NCBI GenBank assembly: GCA_964512655.1
Contig: CAZEJT010000003.1
Span: forward strand, 310,001 to 374,000
DNA from: VBOC01 sp964512655
GTDB taxonomy: Bacteria; Bacteroidota; Ignavibacteria; UBA10030; SZUA-254
Direction of reading: 5' to 3'
Length of the DNA: 64,000 nt
This document shows, in pieces, positions 8,898 through 18,122 of this stretch. Under the pieces are notes generated by a model. The model did not search any database and was not told the DNA's origin. It worked only from the letters and a program-made list of their open reading frames with translations. A program made the position numbers and the translations under genes. The number at the start of each line of letters is the position of its first letter. Within the stretch, counting starts at the first letter, position 1.

Positions 8898-9002
8898 CGG
8901 TAGGCGCGGGCTTCAGCCGGCGCGTCATCGAACGCGCCCTGAAGGGCGCGGCTACAAATGCTCGGCTTTGGATCTTTTGTAGCCGCCGGCTTCGGCCGGC
9001 GT
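8898..9002. repeat. REP-like repeat cluster
   Basis: It holds CGGTAGGCGCGGGCTTCAGC at 8898, an inverted unit GCGCCCTGAAGGGCGCGGCT near 8935, and TTTTGTAGCCGCCGGCTTCG near 8972 followed by GCCGGCG. It ends exactly at the stop codon of the T9SS protein gene. As RNA it would fold into stacked GC hairpins, so it may also end transcription or protect mRNA ends. Confidence 0.8.
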
Positions 9003-12000
9003 TCATTTCATCAGTAGAAGCTTGCGGCTCTGATCATGAACGGTTTTCCCAGATCGATCACGCACGATCATCCGCGCAAGATATACTCCACTCGGAAGCT
9101 CGTTTGGTTCCCACACCTTTTCGTATTCCCCCGCCCCCTGATCTTCATCCACAAGGCGCGATACTTCCTCTCCGAGCACATTGTAGATCGAAAGAAGAGC
9201 ATGACTTGAGGCTGCGAGAGAGTAGGTCAGCCTCGTTTCCGAGTTGAACGGATTCGGGTAATTCTGGGCGAGCCCGAAACTCCGGGGACCTCCATTCCCG
9301 ACTTCCTCAGAAATGTGGTCATAGCGCCCTCGTGTTTCCAGAATGAAACACCGATGCATCTTCGACCGCGCCGGCGGGGCTTCGAATTGGAGTTCGATCG
9401 TTTCTCCCTGGTGGAGCGGAGTGGTTATACAATCACCCGCGGTGGGTATTGATGCGGCGTGGCCGTTGCACATGCTGGTTGCAGATTGTGGTTTCAGCTC
9501 CTTGACGATCATTGCCGAACTATCAACTCTTGCCAGTGCTGCATAGTCAAGCTCAGTCGCATTCGTAAAGTGTATCGTGACTCGATCCTCCAGCGTCTCC
9601 AATGGAATATAGACCATCGAAGGCCGTTCGCGGAATGTGAACGTAGATGAAGGAGTGGGCAATGGTGTGCCCCCCGAGACATGTCCGAGCGACTGTGGTT
9701 TGACCGTTTTGCCCTTTAGCCCGGCGCCATTGTGGACAGCACGTCCCCCGAGGATGACGCCACCCTCGCCGCGGCCGAGGTCATCGGACGCACGGTCCGC
9801 AGACGCAACGAAAGTAAGGGTGATACTATCCCCCTGAGACATTCGGATTGTCGTGCCGTCCATGGCAGAAAGTGCATTTCCATCTCTACATGGTTGCGAT
9901 GAATCGGGTTGGATCAAGGATTGCGTAGTATACTGGATAATCCGTCCATCGGGCTGGACGGCAATCTCTGTAGAATCCGCATGGTCAACGGCAATCAATC
10001 GCATGTTCTCCAGGTGCGACTCCTCCTCCTCGAATTCCCTGAGTTGAAGCGTGTAACGTCCATTCTCCTCCCTCGGAGCAGAACGTAACCTGTAATAGTC
10101 CTCGACAGCCTTTCCCTCATTCCCGGGATACTCACTCGCAGGAAGGATATTGTTGTCTGCCGTGAACTCACTCCCGTCCCATCCGAAGACGTACGGGCAC
10201 CCCGATGGAGCAGAAGCCTGAGTCGTGAAAGTCCAGGTGTCGGACCATGCGCCCCCGCCGACAGGATTCACCGCCTGGACTCGCCAGTGATAGGCCGTAG
10301 AATAATTGAGCCCCGAAACCTGAAAGAATGTCTGTGAGATGCCGGTATAGTCGCGCACGAATCCGTAATCATCGTTCACATGGAGATTGTATGTCGACGA
10401 TCCCATGCTGCAGTTCCATGAGAGTGTTGGAGCAAGAATCATTCCGGTGTTTGAATTCGAAGGTGAGGAGAGAGTCGTCTTCGTTGGAACCTGAGGCGGC
10501 GGAAGCAAAGTTGTTCCAATTGAGAATGGGGGGCCGGTTGTGCCCGTGTACGAAACCACCCGCTCAACATCTGAGGAACTGAATGTGTACTCGATGTTGG
10601 CTTGAGATCCACCCGATGCCACGACGTACGGTCCGGACCATGTGCCGCCAACAAGTTGAGAGCAATTGATCCCGTTTGATGCGCTCCAGATGAGACTCAG
10701 ATCGTTTGCCTTGGACGACGTGTACCTGTAGTCGCACAATGATGGTGATGATGGGGACGAAGTCCCGCAGGGCGCGAACGACACGTTCGACAAGACGGCG
10801 CCCGAAGTATACCCGTCGCGCGATTGCACCCTGATACTTCCCGCTGCCGTTCCCCGGTACTGCCACGCGATGAAAACATTCCCCGTCGCATCGAAAGCGA
10901 TCGACGGATTGGAGTGAACATCAGTGGCATTATTATCGGCTACATGATAGATCTGTGCGCCCTCCCAGGTGATTTGAGAAACCGCCGGAGGCCAGACGGA
11001 GCTCTTATAAGATCCATGGAGGAGGCGAATGCCGCCGCTCGTGCCGGTTTCTTCCCAGACCATATAGAAGTTCGGGACTGGTTTCGATGCGGGCCCCAAC
11101 GCGTCGATCGCGATCGCCGGATTCCTTGCGGCGGAAAACTGTGATGCAAAGATGGTGGAAAGGTCAAGGGCTGACCAGCTGTAGACGGAATTCATCACTC
11201 TGTTATCATAAACCCCAATGCCGAACGACTGCGAGCTCCCATTTTTCCAAGAGGCTGCAAGATATGACGGGAGTCCGGTTTGGGTTTTGGAGATCGCAGC
11301 GACCGGGGTTGCATGAACGCTCGTATCTCCTGCAAAGGTTCCCAGTGCAAGCAGCGGATAGAAAGCTCCCGTATTCTTATCATACCCGTCGAGTTGCACT
11401 TTGTGTGAAGAGGATATCTGATCCACTCTCTCGTACGCAACGTAGGGGATCGCTCCCAGTGAATCGAGGAGTAACGATGGATGACGTATTAGGATGCCGG
11501 ATGCCGTCGTTCCACCAATCGATTGTTCATTGTCCCATGTCGCAGTCGGCGGAAAGTAGTGCGTCAAGAATGAATTCCCTCCGCTTTCGTACACCATATA
11601 GAGGTCTGTAGCACCTGATGAAGAAGTCGTTTGAATGATCTTGTGCTGGCCGTTCGACGACGTAGCGAGGGGACTCGAGGATTGAAGATGCGGCTGGAGG
11701 TTCACGGCAATCTCCTCGGAGTACGGGGAGTACCTCGCTCCCGCGAAGGAGCGGATCCGGTAATAGTATGTCTTGAACAGCTGGAGTGACGGATCGGAGT
11801 CGACAACCTGGGTCTGATTCGCATTCAAAAGTGCTATCTCCGCGTACGACCCACCTTCCACTTTTCGTTCAACTTTGAATCCAGCTTCAAAGGCAGCCTC
11901 GTCATCGAAGGTAACCTGGACTGACTTGTCGGCGGTGAACATCGCGCGAAGGTTTGACGGCCGACCAAGGTATGCATATCTGCGGTTGTTATTGAGCCAT

Positions 12001-13580
12001 CCCAAAACCTTGCTCATGCTTTCTTGCGATAATTCTTCGTGCCTCCGAACCGCCAATTGAGTCAAGGTGTCATCGAACCAACTCTTTCCGCCGGTCAGGG
12101 ACCCGTCCGTAGTGCGCGCAAAGCTCTCGAGGTCGAGCGCGCTCTCCGTCGGCGTATAAGCGGGATTGAAGTTCACGTTGAATATCCAACCGCCCCCTGC
12201 CAGCAGAAACACTCCGCCCGGGCCGAAACTCAGAAAATCCTTGAACCCGGATGTGGCGAGCGTTCTGAGGTCGTGGGGAAAGGTTGATCCGGGCCAGAGA
12301 TCCCGGCTCTGCGCGAGGATATGCACTGTATGGGAGATTGCCGGGAGAGTTATAATAGATAGAATGTTGACATGGGAGTATTCGTACACCGATGCGAGTT
12401 CATCACTTGTCGTGAGTCCCGGATAGTCCGTAGATCTGTTGCCGTTTGATACGGTGAAGTTCACACATCGGCGCGGATAGCCGTTCGTGTACCCAATGGG
12501 CTGCTCGTCGTTGTGCAATGAGCGAAGCGATCGGTAGAAATCGCTATGGATCGAATACGTCTCATCGTACACATCTTCATACAGAAGCTGCTTTGCGGCA
12601 GGCGACTGAAGGGTTACCTGCTGTTGTGCGGTCCCGTTGTCCTTGAACAGCGATTGAAGTTTTGAATTGATGTGGGCTCCCTGCTGCGGCGCATCGAAGG
12701 AGACGAAGGTGTTCACATAGTGCTCGATGTATTGGCCGGGGTGAGCGAAAAGATTATCTTCGGCGAAGGCCAGTCCATCACGCGCAACCACCCCTCCCAT
12801 GCTGACCCCCACAACCTGAACCGCCGCTTCCGTGCTTCCGAGCTGGCGGTGTACAAATTGGCATGCTCCGAGAAGGACATACCGGTTCGCCGTCATATCC
12901 GCCCCCCCGTCGGCCCACTCCATAATATAGACGTCATAGCCCTGGCTTCGCGCTGCTTCGATGAGGTTATATCCGAGACCGTAATTGATGGCTGGCGTAT
13001 CGCGGTTGTCGGGATCAAATCCTTCGACGAGCAGAATAGGTTTGTCCAGAACCCCGTCGTTCCCGGCCCAGTAGTGCAACTGGTTGCCCTGGCTGTCCTT
13101 GTACACTGCCGTGGGCATCGGGACCACCCTAATCTCATACTGTTTCTGACGCTTGTACGACTGTGCACCGTCGCTGGTGTAGAGCTCAATTTCAAACGTT
13201 ATCGTATAGATTCCCGACTGTGAGAATGTCTTCGCGACCGTCGCGAAGGCATCCTCGGTCTGATCCTGAAACCAGTCGCTCCAAGTCACGCCATTCGAAG
13301 CGTCAAGGTCGGAATCCCAGCGGATTCTCATGAACAGATTGAGGGCCGTCCAGGGATAGTCACGATTATAGAACTTGAACGTGGCAGTTCGCCCGGCGTA
13401 TACTCCTCGCGTCGAAGGGACGTAGTTGTTGATATCAAGATGAGTAATCGGGAGGTTCATCTTGAATGCGATTGCGTTCGAGGGATTGAAGAGAACAGGG
13501 TGCGAATCGAACGTTTGGGCGATGCTGCGGGCAGGGACAAGAAAACTCAATATCATGATCACACAGTACTTGTGTCTCAT
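9003..13580 (-). CDS. Giant secreted T9SS cargo with alpha/beta-hydrolase, fibronectin III and sorting domains
   Basis: The 1,525-residue protein starts at ATG 13580, right after GGAGGAGG. A signal peptide (MRHKYCVIMILSFLVPARS, cleavage near IAQ) is followed by an alpha/beta-hydrolase region with GVSMGG, nucleophile Ser260, preceded by a VEGFDPDN strand-loop like PGAP1/lipase-class proteins. A fibronectin type III-like unit lies near residues 565-640, then a long beta-propeller-like stretch with repeated VAYE/VWEE/IAWQ motifs, and a second Fn3 unit (SYSTAYHWRV-like, near 1040-1130). The C-terminal ~80 residues (QNYPNPFNSETRL...LPSGVYLARM...RKLLLMK) are a classical T9SS type A sorting domain. 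The protein is therefore exported and probably anchored to the cell surface or released. Esterase activity is inferred from the GxSxG only. Confidence 0.9.
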   Translation of the reverse strand: MRHKYCVIMILSFLVPARSIAQTFDSHPVLFNPSNAIAFKMNLPITHLDINNYVPSTRGVYAGRTATFKFYNRDYPWTALNLFMRIRWDSDLDASNGVTWSDWFQDQTEDAFATVAKTFSQSGIYTITFEIELYTSDGAQSYKRQKQYEIRVVPMPTAVYKDSQGNQLHYWAGNDGVLDKPILLVEGFDPDNRDTPAINYGLGYNLIEAARSQGYDVYIMEWADGGADMTANRYVLLGACQFVHRQLGSTEAAVQVVGVSMGGVVARDGLAFAEDNLFAHPGQYIEHYVNTFVSFDAPQQGAHINSKLQSLFKDNGTAQQQVTLQSPAAKQLLYEDVYDETYSIHSDFYRSLRSLHNDEQPIGYTNGYPRRCVNFTVSNGNRSTDYPGLTTSDELASVYEYSHVNILSIITLPAISHTVHILAQSRDLWPGSTFPHDLRTLATSGFKDFLSFGPGGVFLLAGGGWIFNVNFNPAYTPTESALDLESFARTTDGSLTGGKSWFDDTLTQLAVRRHEELSQESMSKVLGWLNNNRRYAYLGRPSNLRAMFTADKSVQVTFDDEAAFEAGFKVERKVEGGSYAEIALLNANQTQVVDSDPSLQLFKTYYYRIRSFAGARYSPYSEEIAVNLQPHLQSSSPLATSSNGQHKIIQTTSSSGATDLYMVYESGGNSFLTHYFPPTATWDNEQSIGGTTASGILIRHPSLLLDSLGAIPYVAYERVDQISSSHKVQLDGYDKNTGAFYPLLALGTFAGDTSVHATPVAAISKTQTGLPSYLAASWKNGSSQSFGIGVYDNRVMNSVYSWSALDLSTIFASQFSAARNPAIAIDALGPASKPVPNFYMVWEETGTSGGIRLLHGSYKSSVWPPAVSQITWEGAQIYHVADNNATDVHSNPSIAFDATGNVFIAWQYRGTAAGSIRVQSRDGYTSGAVLSNVSFAPCGTSSPSSPSLCDYRYTSSKANDLSLIWSASNGINCSQLVGGTWSGPYVVASGGSQANIEYTFSSSDVERVVSYTGTTGPPFSIGTTLLPPPQVPTKTTLSSPSNSNTGMILAPTLSWNCSMGSSTYNLHVNDDYGFVRDYTGISQTFFQVSGLNYSTAYHWRVQAVNPVGGGAWSDTWTFTTQASAPSGCPYVFGWDGSEFTADNNILPASEYPGNEGKAVEDYYRLRSAPREENGRYTLQLREFEEEESHLENMRLIAVDHADSTEIAVQPDGRIIQYTTQSLIQPDSSQPCRDGNALSAMDGTTIRMSQGDSITLTFVASADRASDDLGRGEGGVILGGRAVHNGAGLKGKTVKPQSLGHVSGGTPLPTPSSTFTFRERPSMVYIPLETLEDRVTIHFTNATELDYAALARVDSSAMIVKELKPQSATSMCNGHAASIPTAGDCITTPLHQGETIELQFEAPPARSKMHRCFILETRGRYDHISEEVGNGGPRSFGLAQNYPNPFNSETRLTYSLAASSHALLSIYNVLGEEVSRLVDEDQGAGEYEKVWEPNELPSGVYLARMIVRDRSGKTVHDQSRKLLLMK

Positions 13581-13613
13581 GGCCTCCTCCTATTGAGATT
13601 ATTGATGGTGAAT

Positions 13614-13713
13614 GCGGGTGCGGGCTTGAGCCCGAGTTACGCCCCCTGAAGGGGGCGCCTACAAAAGATCCGACCTCCGGCTTTTGTAGGCGCCGGCTTT
13701 AGCCGGCGTTACG
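13614..13713. repeat. REP-like repeat cluster
   Basis: It contains GCGGGCTTGAGCCCG, the inverted pair GCCCCCTGAAGGGGGCGCCT near 13640, and TTTTGTAGGCGCCGGC at 13682 followed by TTTAGCCGGCG. It separates the giant T9SS gene from the TolB-like gene, whose stop codon is at 13719. Confidence 0.8.
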
Positions 13714-13718
13714 AGCCC

Positions 13719-14903
13719 TCACATGTGAGTAATCGTCAACTTGTTCAAGACATTTGCCTCAATGTCGTATATAAACGTGTTAGCGGTTGGGCCCGCACCT
13801 TCACTTGCCGAAAATACGAGCCGCTTCGAATCGGACGACCAGGCATAGCTGAACAGACGTACCGCAAACCCCGTTGTGATTCTCCGCTCTGTTCTGCTTC
13901 TCCGGTCGAGAAGATAGAGATCGCTGCTGGGATTACCCTTCAAATAGAGGAGCATCGAGCCGTCCGGGGACCACTGTGCGAAGTTGAAGTAGTCTCCCCG
14001 ATAGAGATAGACGAATGAAGAGGGCGCGGCGGGCAGCTTCACCGCATCCAGATCAAGCCCATATACGCCGGCACCAGCTTCCCCACCAGTGCCCCAAAGG
14101 AAGTAGATCATGTTCCCTACCGGCAATGGTCTCGGGCTAATACTTGATGTAGGTGTAGTATCAATAGGAACCGACTTAGGACCTGCGGCGGAACGGGAGG
14201 AATCAGTGAGTAGCCCCGAGAAGCAGACCTTCCCTCCGTATTCGGATTTCAATTGACTTGAAGTGTATGCGATCCGGTCTCCCGTTGTCAGAAAGGAGGC
14301 GTCCCGGTTTCCGAAGCGAGCTGATCTTGTCAACAAGCGGGACTCACCGCTTTCGACGTTGGCGCGCACAATCTGATAATTCACCGAACCCGAGTCTTCG
14401 ACCAGACCGTCAAACACGAGGTACCGGCTATCAGGGGACCATCGCACATTTTCCCAGTTGCCTCCCGAGGGCGTTAAGTCGCGTGCGTTGCCTCCGTCCG
14501 AATTGATGACCCAAACATGGGCCCGTGAGTAGATGCGTCCCACTTGAGCTGCCAGATACTCGATACTGCTCCCGGCAGGCGAAAGGATTGGGAGATCTTT
14601 TTCAAGAGTATCATGGAAGATCGTCCGCACGCCGCCGCCATCAGCGCTTACTTCATAGAGATCATCCCCGTCGATACCGAAAGTATGACTGAGGCCAAGA
14701 ATTCGCGTCCCGTCTTTCGACCAAAACGGGGTTCGAAACACGAAAGGTCTGTCACCTGAAGAGATCGATGTGGGAGTCGGGGGCGTATCTCTCCTGCATC
14801 CCGGTGTGATCGGTGCGAAAGCGAGGACGAGTGTGATCGACAATGCAGCTGAGGCAATGTTTGATATCGCAAATTGCGATATCAAAGCAATAAGCTTCTT
14901 CAT
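13719..14903 (-). CDS. TolB-like beta-propeller lipoprotein
   Basis: The 394-residue product has a long N-terminal signal ending in a lipobox (APITPGC, cysteine near residue 36), so it should be a lipoprotein. The rest is a WD40/PD40-type propeller with repeating units such as FRTPFWSKDGTRIL, NVRWSPDSRYLVF, FAQWSPDGSMLLY and SYAWSSDSKRLVF, the WSPDGxxI pattern of TolB C-terminal and DPP-IV-like propellers. There is no peptidase domain, so it is probably a binding or scaffold protein in the periplasm or on the outer membrane. It is transcribed alone; the giant T9SS gene downstream on the same strand is separated by repeats. Confidence 0.85.
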   Translation of the reverse strand: MKKLIALISQFAISNIASAALSITLVLAFAPITPGCRRDTPPTPTSISSGDRPFVFRTPFWSKDGTRILGLSHTFGIDGDDLYEVSADGGGVRTIFHDTLEKDLPILSPAGSSIEYLAAQVGRIYSRAHVWVINSDGGNARDLTPSGGNWENVRWSPDSRYLVFDGLVEDSGSVNYQIVRANVESGESRLLTRSARFGNRDASFLTTGDRIAYTSSQLKSEYGGKVCFSGLLTDSSRSAAGPKSVPIDTTPTSSISPRPLPVGNMIYFLWGTGGEAGAGVYGLDLDAVKLPAAPSSFVYLYRGDYFNFAQWSPDGSMLLYLKGNPSSDLYLLDRRSRTERRITTGFAVRLFSYAWSSDSKRLVFSASEGAGPTANTFIYDIEANVLNKLTITHM

Positions 14904-15082
14904 GAGAAAGATGTCGAACGTGCGCTAAGCGGGGCATGGAAATCACCTGGTACGAGGAGGGTTGGAGCGGCCCCTGGAAAGAAACCTGCGGGAGGAAAAT
15001 CAGGACATCAGGGGTCGAAACCTAATTTAGTAGGTTCGCTATGATTGTCAAGAAGATTTTGCAGAAAACTGAGATGATTTAT

Positions 15083-15108
15083 TCCTGAGTGCCATCGGGC
15101 ACTCAGGA
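15083..15108. terminator. Perfect 11-bp hairpin, possible terminator
   Basis: TCCTGAGTGCC and GGCACTCAGGA pair perfectly around an ATCG loop, 14 bp past the stop of the VWA gene (minus strand). There is no U-tract on either strand, so it may be an mRNA 3' end stabiliser rather than a strict rho-independent terminator. Confidence 0.4.
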
Positions 15109-15121
15109 GAAGAGGCGAAGG

Positions 15122-16222
15122 TTACGAGGCGCCGAACTTCTTGCGCCGGTTGCGAATGTAATCGACGAAGATGAACTGTCCGAGGTTTTGCAACTGGGAA
15201 TAGTATGCCCTCCCGTGGTTCGCTTTCGTAAGTTCTTCGATGAAGTTAATCAGGTATGGATCCCGGGCAACCATGAACGTGCTGATCGTGATCTTTTCGC
15301 GCCGGCATGCGACTGCCTCATCGAGGGTCTTATTCACAATCCGGGGATCGAGTCCGAAGGAATTCTTATAGAGCCGGTGGTTGTCGTCGAAGATCGCCGA
15401 AGGTTTTCCATCTGTCACCATGAAGATCTGCTTGTTGACGGTCTTCCTTCTGCGCAGTAGGTTTCGCGCGAGTTGAAGGCCAGCACGCGTGTTGGTGTGG
15501 TACGGGCCCACGTTCAGGAATGGCAGTTCGTTGAGGCTCATGAGTTTCGCATCATCCCCGAACACCACAAGCGCGAGATAATCTTTCGGGAATTTCTGCG
15601 CGATGAGTTCGGAGAGCGCGAGGGCAACTTGCTTCGCCGGCGTGATGCGGTCCTCGCCGTAAAGGATCATGCTATGGCTGATGTCGAGCATGAGGACGGT
15701 GGCGCACGATGTCATGTGCTCCGTCTCGTACACCTCGAGGTCTTCTTCCTTGAGCGTGAACTCCTCGATCCCTCCCCGCTTGAACGCATTGGTGAGCGTT
15801 GAGGTCAGATCGATATTGGTGGGTGCATCGCCGATCGCCCACTTCTTCGTCTCGCTCAATCGGTCGATGCCGGTGCCGGTTTGCGGCATCTCGTGGTACC
15901 CGACTGATCCTTTTCGAAGCGAAGTGAAGATTTCCCGCAAAGCATCCTGTCGGATCCGCTGCACGCCCTTTGTCGTGAGTTTCAGGACTTCGTTTGCCTC
16001 CTCGATGATCCCCATCTCCTTGAGCTTTTCGATGAGATCTTCAATCGAGAGGCTCTCGTCAAAGATCCCGTACTCCTGTGCGAGCTGGCGGAGCCACTCG
16101 ATTGCCTCCTCAACGTCGCCGCTGGTCTGGATCAACAGATAACTGAAGAGCGAGGCAAGGTGCTCGAGCCTCTGCTCGTCGGTCATCGATCCGGGAACCC
16201 ATTTGCTGTAGCGGTAACGCAT
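15122..16222 (-). CDS. VWA-domain protein, partner of a MoxR-type ATPase
   Basis: The 366-residue protein has a helical N-terminal half and a C-terminal von Willebrand A domain with the metal-binding MIDAS motif MLDISHSM (DxSxS) followed by a later VTDGKPS segment that supplies the second aspartate. The gene lies 13 bp downstream of the MoxR-type AAA+ ATPase. This arrangement is the standard MoxR-VWA chaperone pair, in which the ATPase remodels or inserts metal or cofactor into target proteins through the VWA adaptor. The target is unknown and no obvious client gene is adjacent. Cytoplasmic; no signal peptide or membrane segment. Confidence 0.88.
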   Translation of the reverse strand: MRYRYSKWVPGSMTDEQRLEHLASLFSYLLIQTSGDVEEAIEWLRQLAQEYGIFDESLSIEDLIEKLKEMGIIEEANEVLKLTTKGVQRIRQDALREIFTSLRKGSVGYHEMPQTGTGIDRLSETKKWAIGDAPTNIDLTSTLTNAFKRGGIEEFTLKEEDLEVYETEHMTSCATVLMLDISHSMILYGEDRITPAKQVALALSELIAQKFPKDYLALVVFGDDAKLMSLNELPFLNVGPYHTNTRAGLQLARNLLRRRKTVNKQIFMVTDGKPSAIFDDNHRLYKNSFGLDPRIVNKTLDEAVACRREKITISTFMVARDPYLINFIEELTKANHGRAYYSQLQNLGQFIFVDYIRNRRKKFGAS

Positions 16223-16235
16223 ACCGAATCAGTCC

Positions 16236-17753
16236 TTAGTCGTCCTCTTCGCCCTTACCCCGTCCGGTAAAGATGCTCCCAACGAGATCCTTATACTCGA
16301 TGGTATGATCGACTTCGTCTTTTGCGATTTTCGAAAACTGGTGGAGTCCGTCGAGTGCAAATTCCATCGCCGAGGAAAGCTCGTGGACATTTCCGTCAGG
16401 AATGTTCATGTGCTTCTTGGTCAACTCACGGAGGCCCTTCACCTTGTCAAGCTCGGCGAAGTACTCGCCAACATTCATGTCATCGGCGATCTCGATCTTG
16501 TTTCCCGATTCGAACCAACCAATGATTTTCCCGTACTCAGCGTCTTCTCCGGCGTGCCGGCTCTCCGCGGTGCTTCCTCTCTGAAGCTTCCTCTGCAGCG
16601 GATCGGGAAAGTATTTCTTGAAGACATCACGCACTGCCTTGCCGATCAGCGCTCTTCCTACTTTTGCCGGGCCCTCCTGCTCGCCCTCGAACACAAGTTC
16701 AATCTTTCCCGTCATTCCGGGGAGGACATGAGGCAGGTCGCATATCCTTGGCACGATGCAATCATCGTCTGTGAGGATCGTTCGTCGCTCTGCGTTGCTC
16801 ACGAGATTTTCCATCGAGGCGATTGTAAGGCGCGCGCTCACGCCTGACTTCTGATCCACGAACTCGCTCTTGCGAGCCTCGAATGCGATCTGCTCAACAA
16901 TCTCCTTGAAGTACAGCGGGACAAGAGCGCGCCGGCCGTTTCGAGTTACCCACGCTTCCTGCTCAGTGATTTTGATCGCGTCCTCGATTGAGCGCGGGTA
17001 ATGAGTCAGAATCTGTGAATCGATCCGGTCTTTCAGAGGAGTGATGATGTTCCCTCTATTAGTATAGTCTTCAGGATTGGCAGTGAATACGATCAGGATA
17101 TCGAGCGGTATGCGAACGTTGAATCCCCTGATCTGAATATCCTTCTCTTCCATGATGTTGAACAAGCCCACCTGGATGCGGGGCTGGAGGTCGGGAAGCT
17201 CGTTGATCGCGAAGATGCCGCGGTTCGTCCTGGGAATGATCCCGAAATGAATTGCACCCTCATGCGAATAGTGAAGGCGCTGCGCCGCTGCCTTGATAGG
17301 ATCGATGTCGCCAATCAGATCCGCGATCGTGACGTCGGGCGTGGCCAGCTTCTCACCCAGGCGCGCGTCGCGGTGGATCCACTCGATTTTCACCGCATCA
17401 CCACACTCTGAGACGAGGTCAACACACCGTTTGCAAACAGGGTCAAAGGGATTGTCGTTGATCTCGCACCCCTCGATAATAGGGAGGTACTCATCGAGGA
17501 GAGTCGGAAGGTGCCGGACGATGCGAGACTTTGCCTGCCCCCGGAGGCCGAGGAGCATGATGTCGTGCTTCGCCAGGATGGCATTGACAATTGCGGGGAC
17601 GACCGTCTTATCGAAGCCGATGATCGCAGGAAAGAGGGGCTCTTTCTTCTGGATCTTGGCGATAAGGTTCTTCCGAATCTCATCTTTGACGGATTGAACT
17701 CGGTAGCCGGACTTCCTCAGCTCACCGATTGTAGCGGATCGATTCATGGGCAC
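16236..17753 (-). CDS. MoxR / Mg-chelatase ChlI-type AAA+ ATPase
   Basis: A protein of about 503-505 residues with Walker A GLRGQAKSR (near residue 75), the Walker B-like IFAINELPDLQ, and sensor-type FTANPEDYTNRG. The region around NPFDPVCKRC holds paired cysteines in an insert that could bind zinc. The C-terminal third includes a lid and a charged tail. The start is either GTG 17753 or ATG 17747; both give nearly the same protein, and ATG MNRSATIGEL is the more ordinary choice. It is the upstream member of the MoxR-VWA pair and supplies ATP-driven remodelling. The upstream intergenic region holds its promoter but no clear consensus stands out. Confidence 0.88.
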   Translation of the reverse strand: MPMNRSATIGELRKSGYRVQSVKDEIRKNLIAKIQKKEPLFPAIIGFDKTVVPAIVNAILAKHDIMLLGLRGQAKSRIVRHLPTLLDEYLPIIEGCEINDNPFDPVCKRCVDLVSECGDAVKIEWIHRDARLGEKLATPDVTIADLIGDIDPIKAAAQRLHYSHEGAIHFGIIPRTNRGIFAINELPDLQPRIQVGLFNIMEEKDIQIRGFNVRIPLDILIVFTANPEDYTNRGNIITPLKDRIDSQILTHYPRSIEDAIKITEQEAWVTRNGRRALVPLYFKEIVEQIAFEARKSEFVDQKSGVSARLTIASMENLVSNAERRTILTDDDCIVPRICDLPHVLPGMTGKIELVFEGEQEGPAKVGRALIGKAVRDVFKKYFPDPLQRKLQRGSTAESRHAGEDAEYGKIIGWFESGNKIEIADDMNVGEYFAELDKVKGLRELTKKHMNIPDGNVHELSSAMEFALDGLHQFSKIAKDEVDHTIEYKDLVGSIFTGRGKGEEDD

Positions 17754-17912
17754 GCCTATCAGAGTATTATTCTCTCAATTCCCGACGCGTCAACTACAAC
17801 ACCTCCGCTCTGTATATCGTTTCAGCGCCCATTTTAATTTAGATGGTTTTCCAGATAAAAGCAACGGAGGGTATTTCGAATAGATACGTACGTGAGGCTG
17901 TGATCGGATGAG

Positions 17913-18026
17913 TCGGTAGGCGCCGGCTTCAGCCGGCGTTGAAACACCGCGCCGCTCTTAACTGGTGTCACGGTCCGGACCGTGACACCAGCCGGGATCT
18001 TCGTTCCGCCGCTCCTGCGGCGGAAT
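17913..18026. repeat. Composite repeat: REP-like unit, family 2 palindrome and GC hairpin
   Basis: GTCGGTAGGCGCCGGCTTC at 17912 leads into AGCCGGCG. The family 2 palindrome follows (CTGGTGTCACGGT at 17962 and ACCGTGACACCAG at 17979-17991, centre CCGG), then a hairpin TTCCGCCGC-TCCT-GCGGCGGAA at 18005-18026. The order differs from the 8.86-9.0 kb copy, which suggests modular assembly. It fills most of the gap between the divergent MoxR gene and the next plus-strand gene. Confidence 0.75.
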
Positions 18027-18122
18027 GCCTCCTCGGACGCTACGCGCCCACGCTCGATTGCTACTCTTGTTTGACAACACTCAATTGGTTAAATTCTCGC
18101 CTACACTTTGAACGAGAAATAC

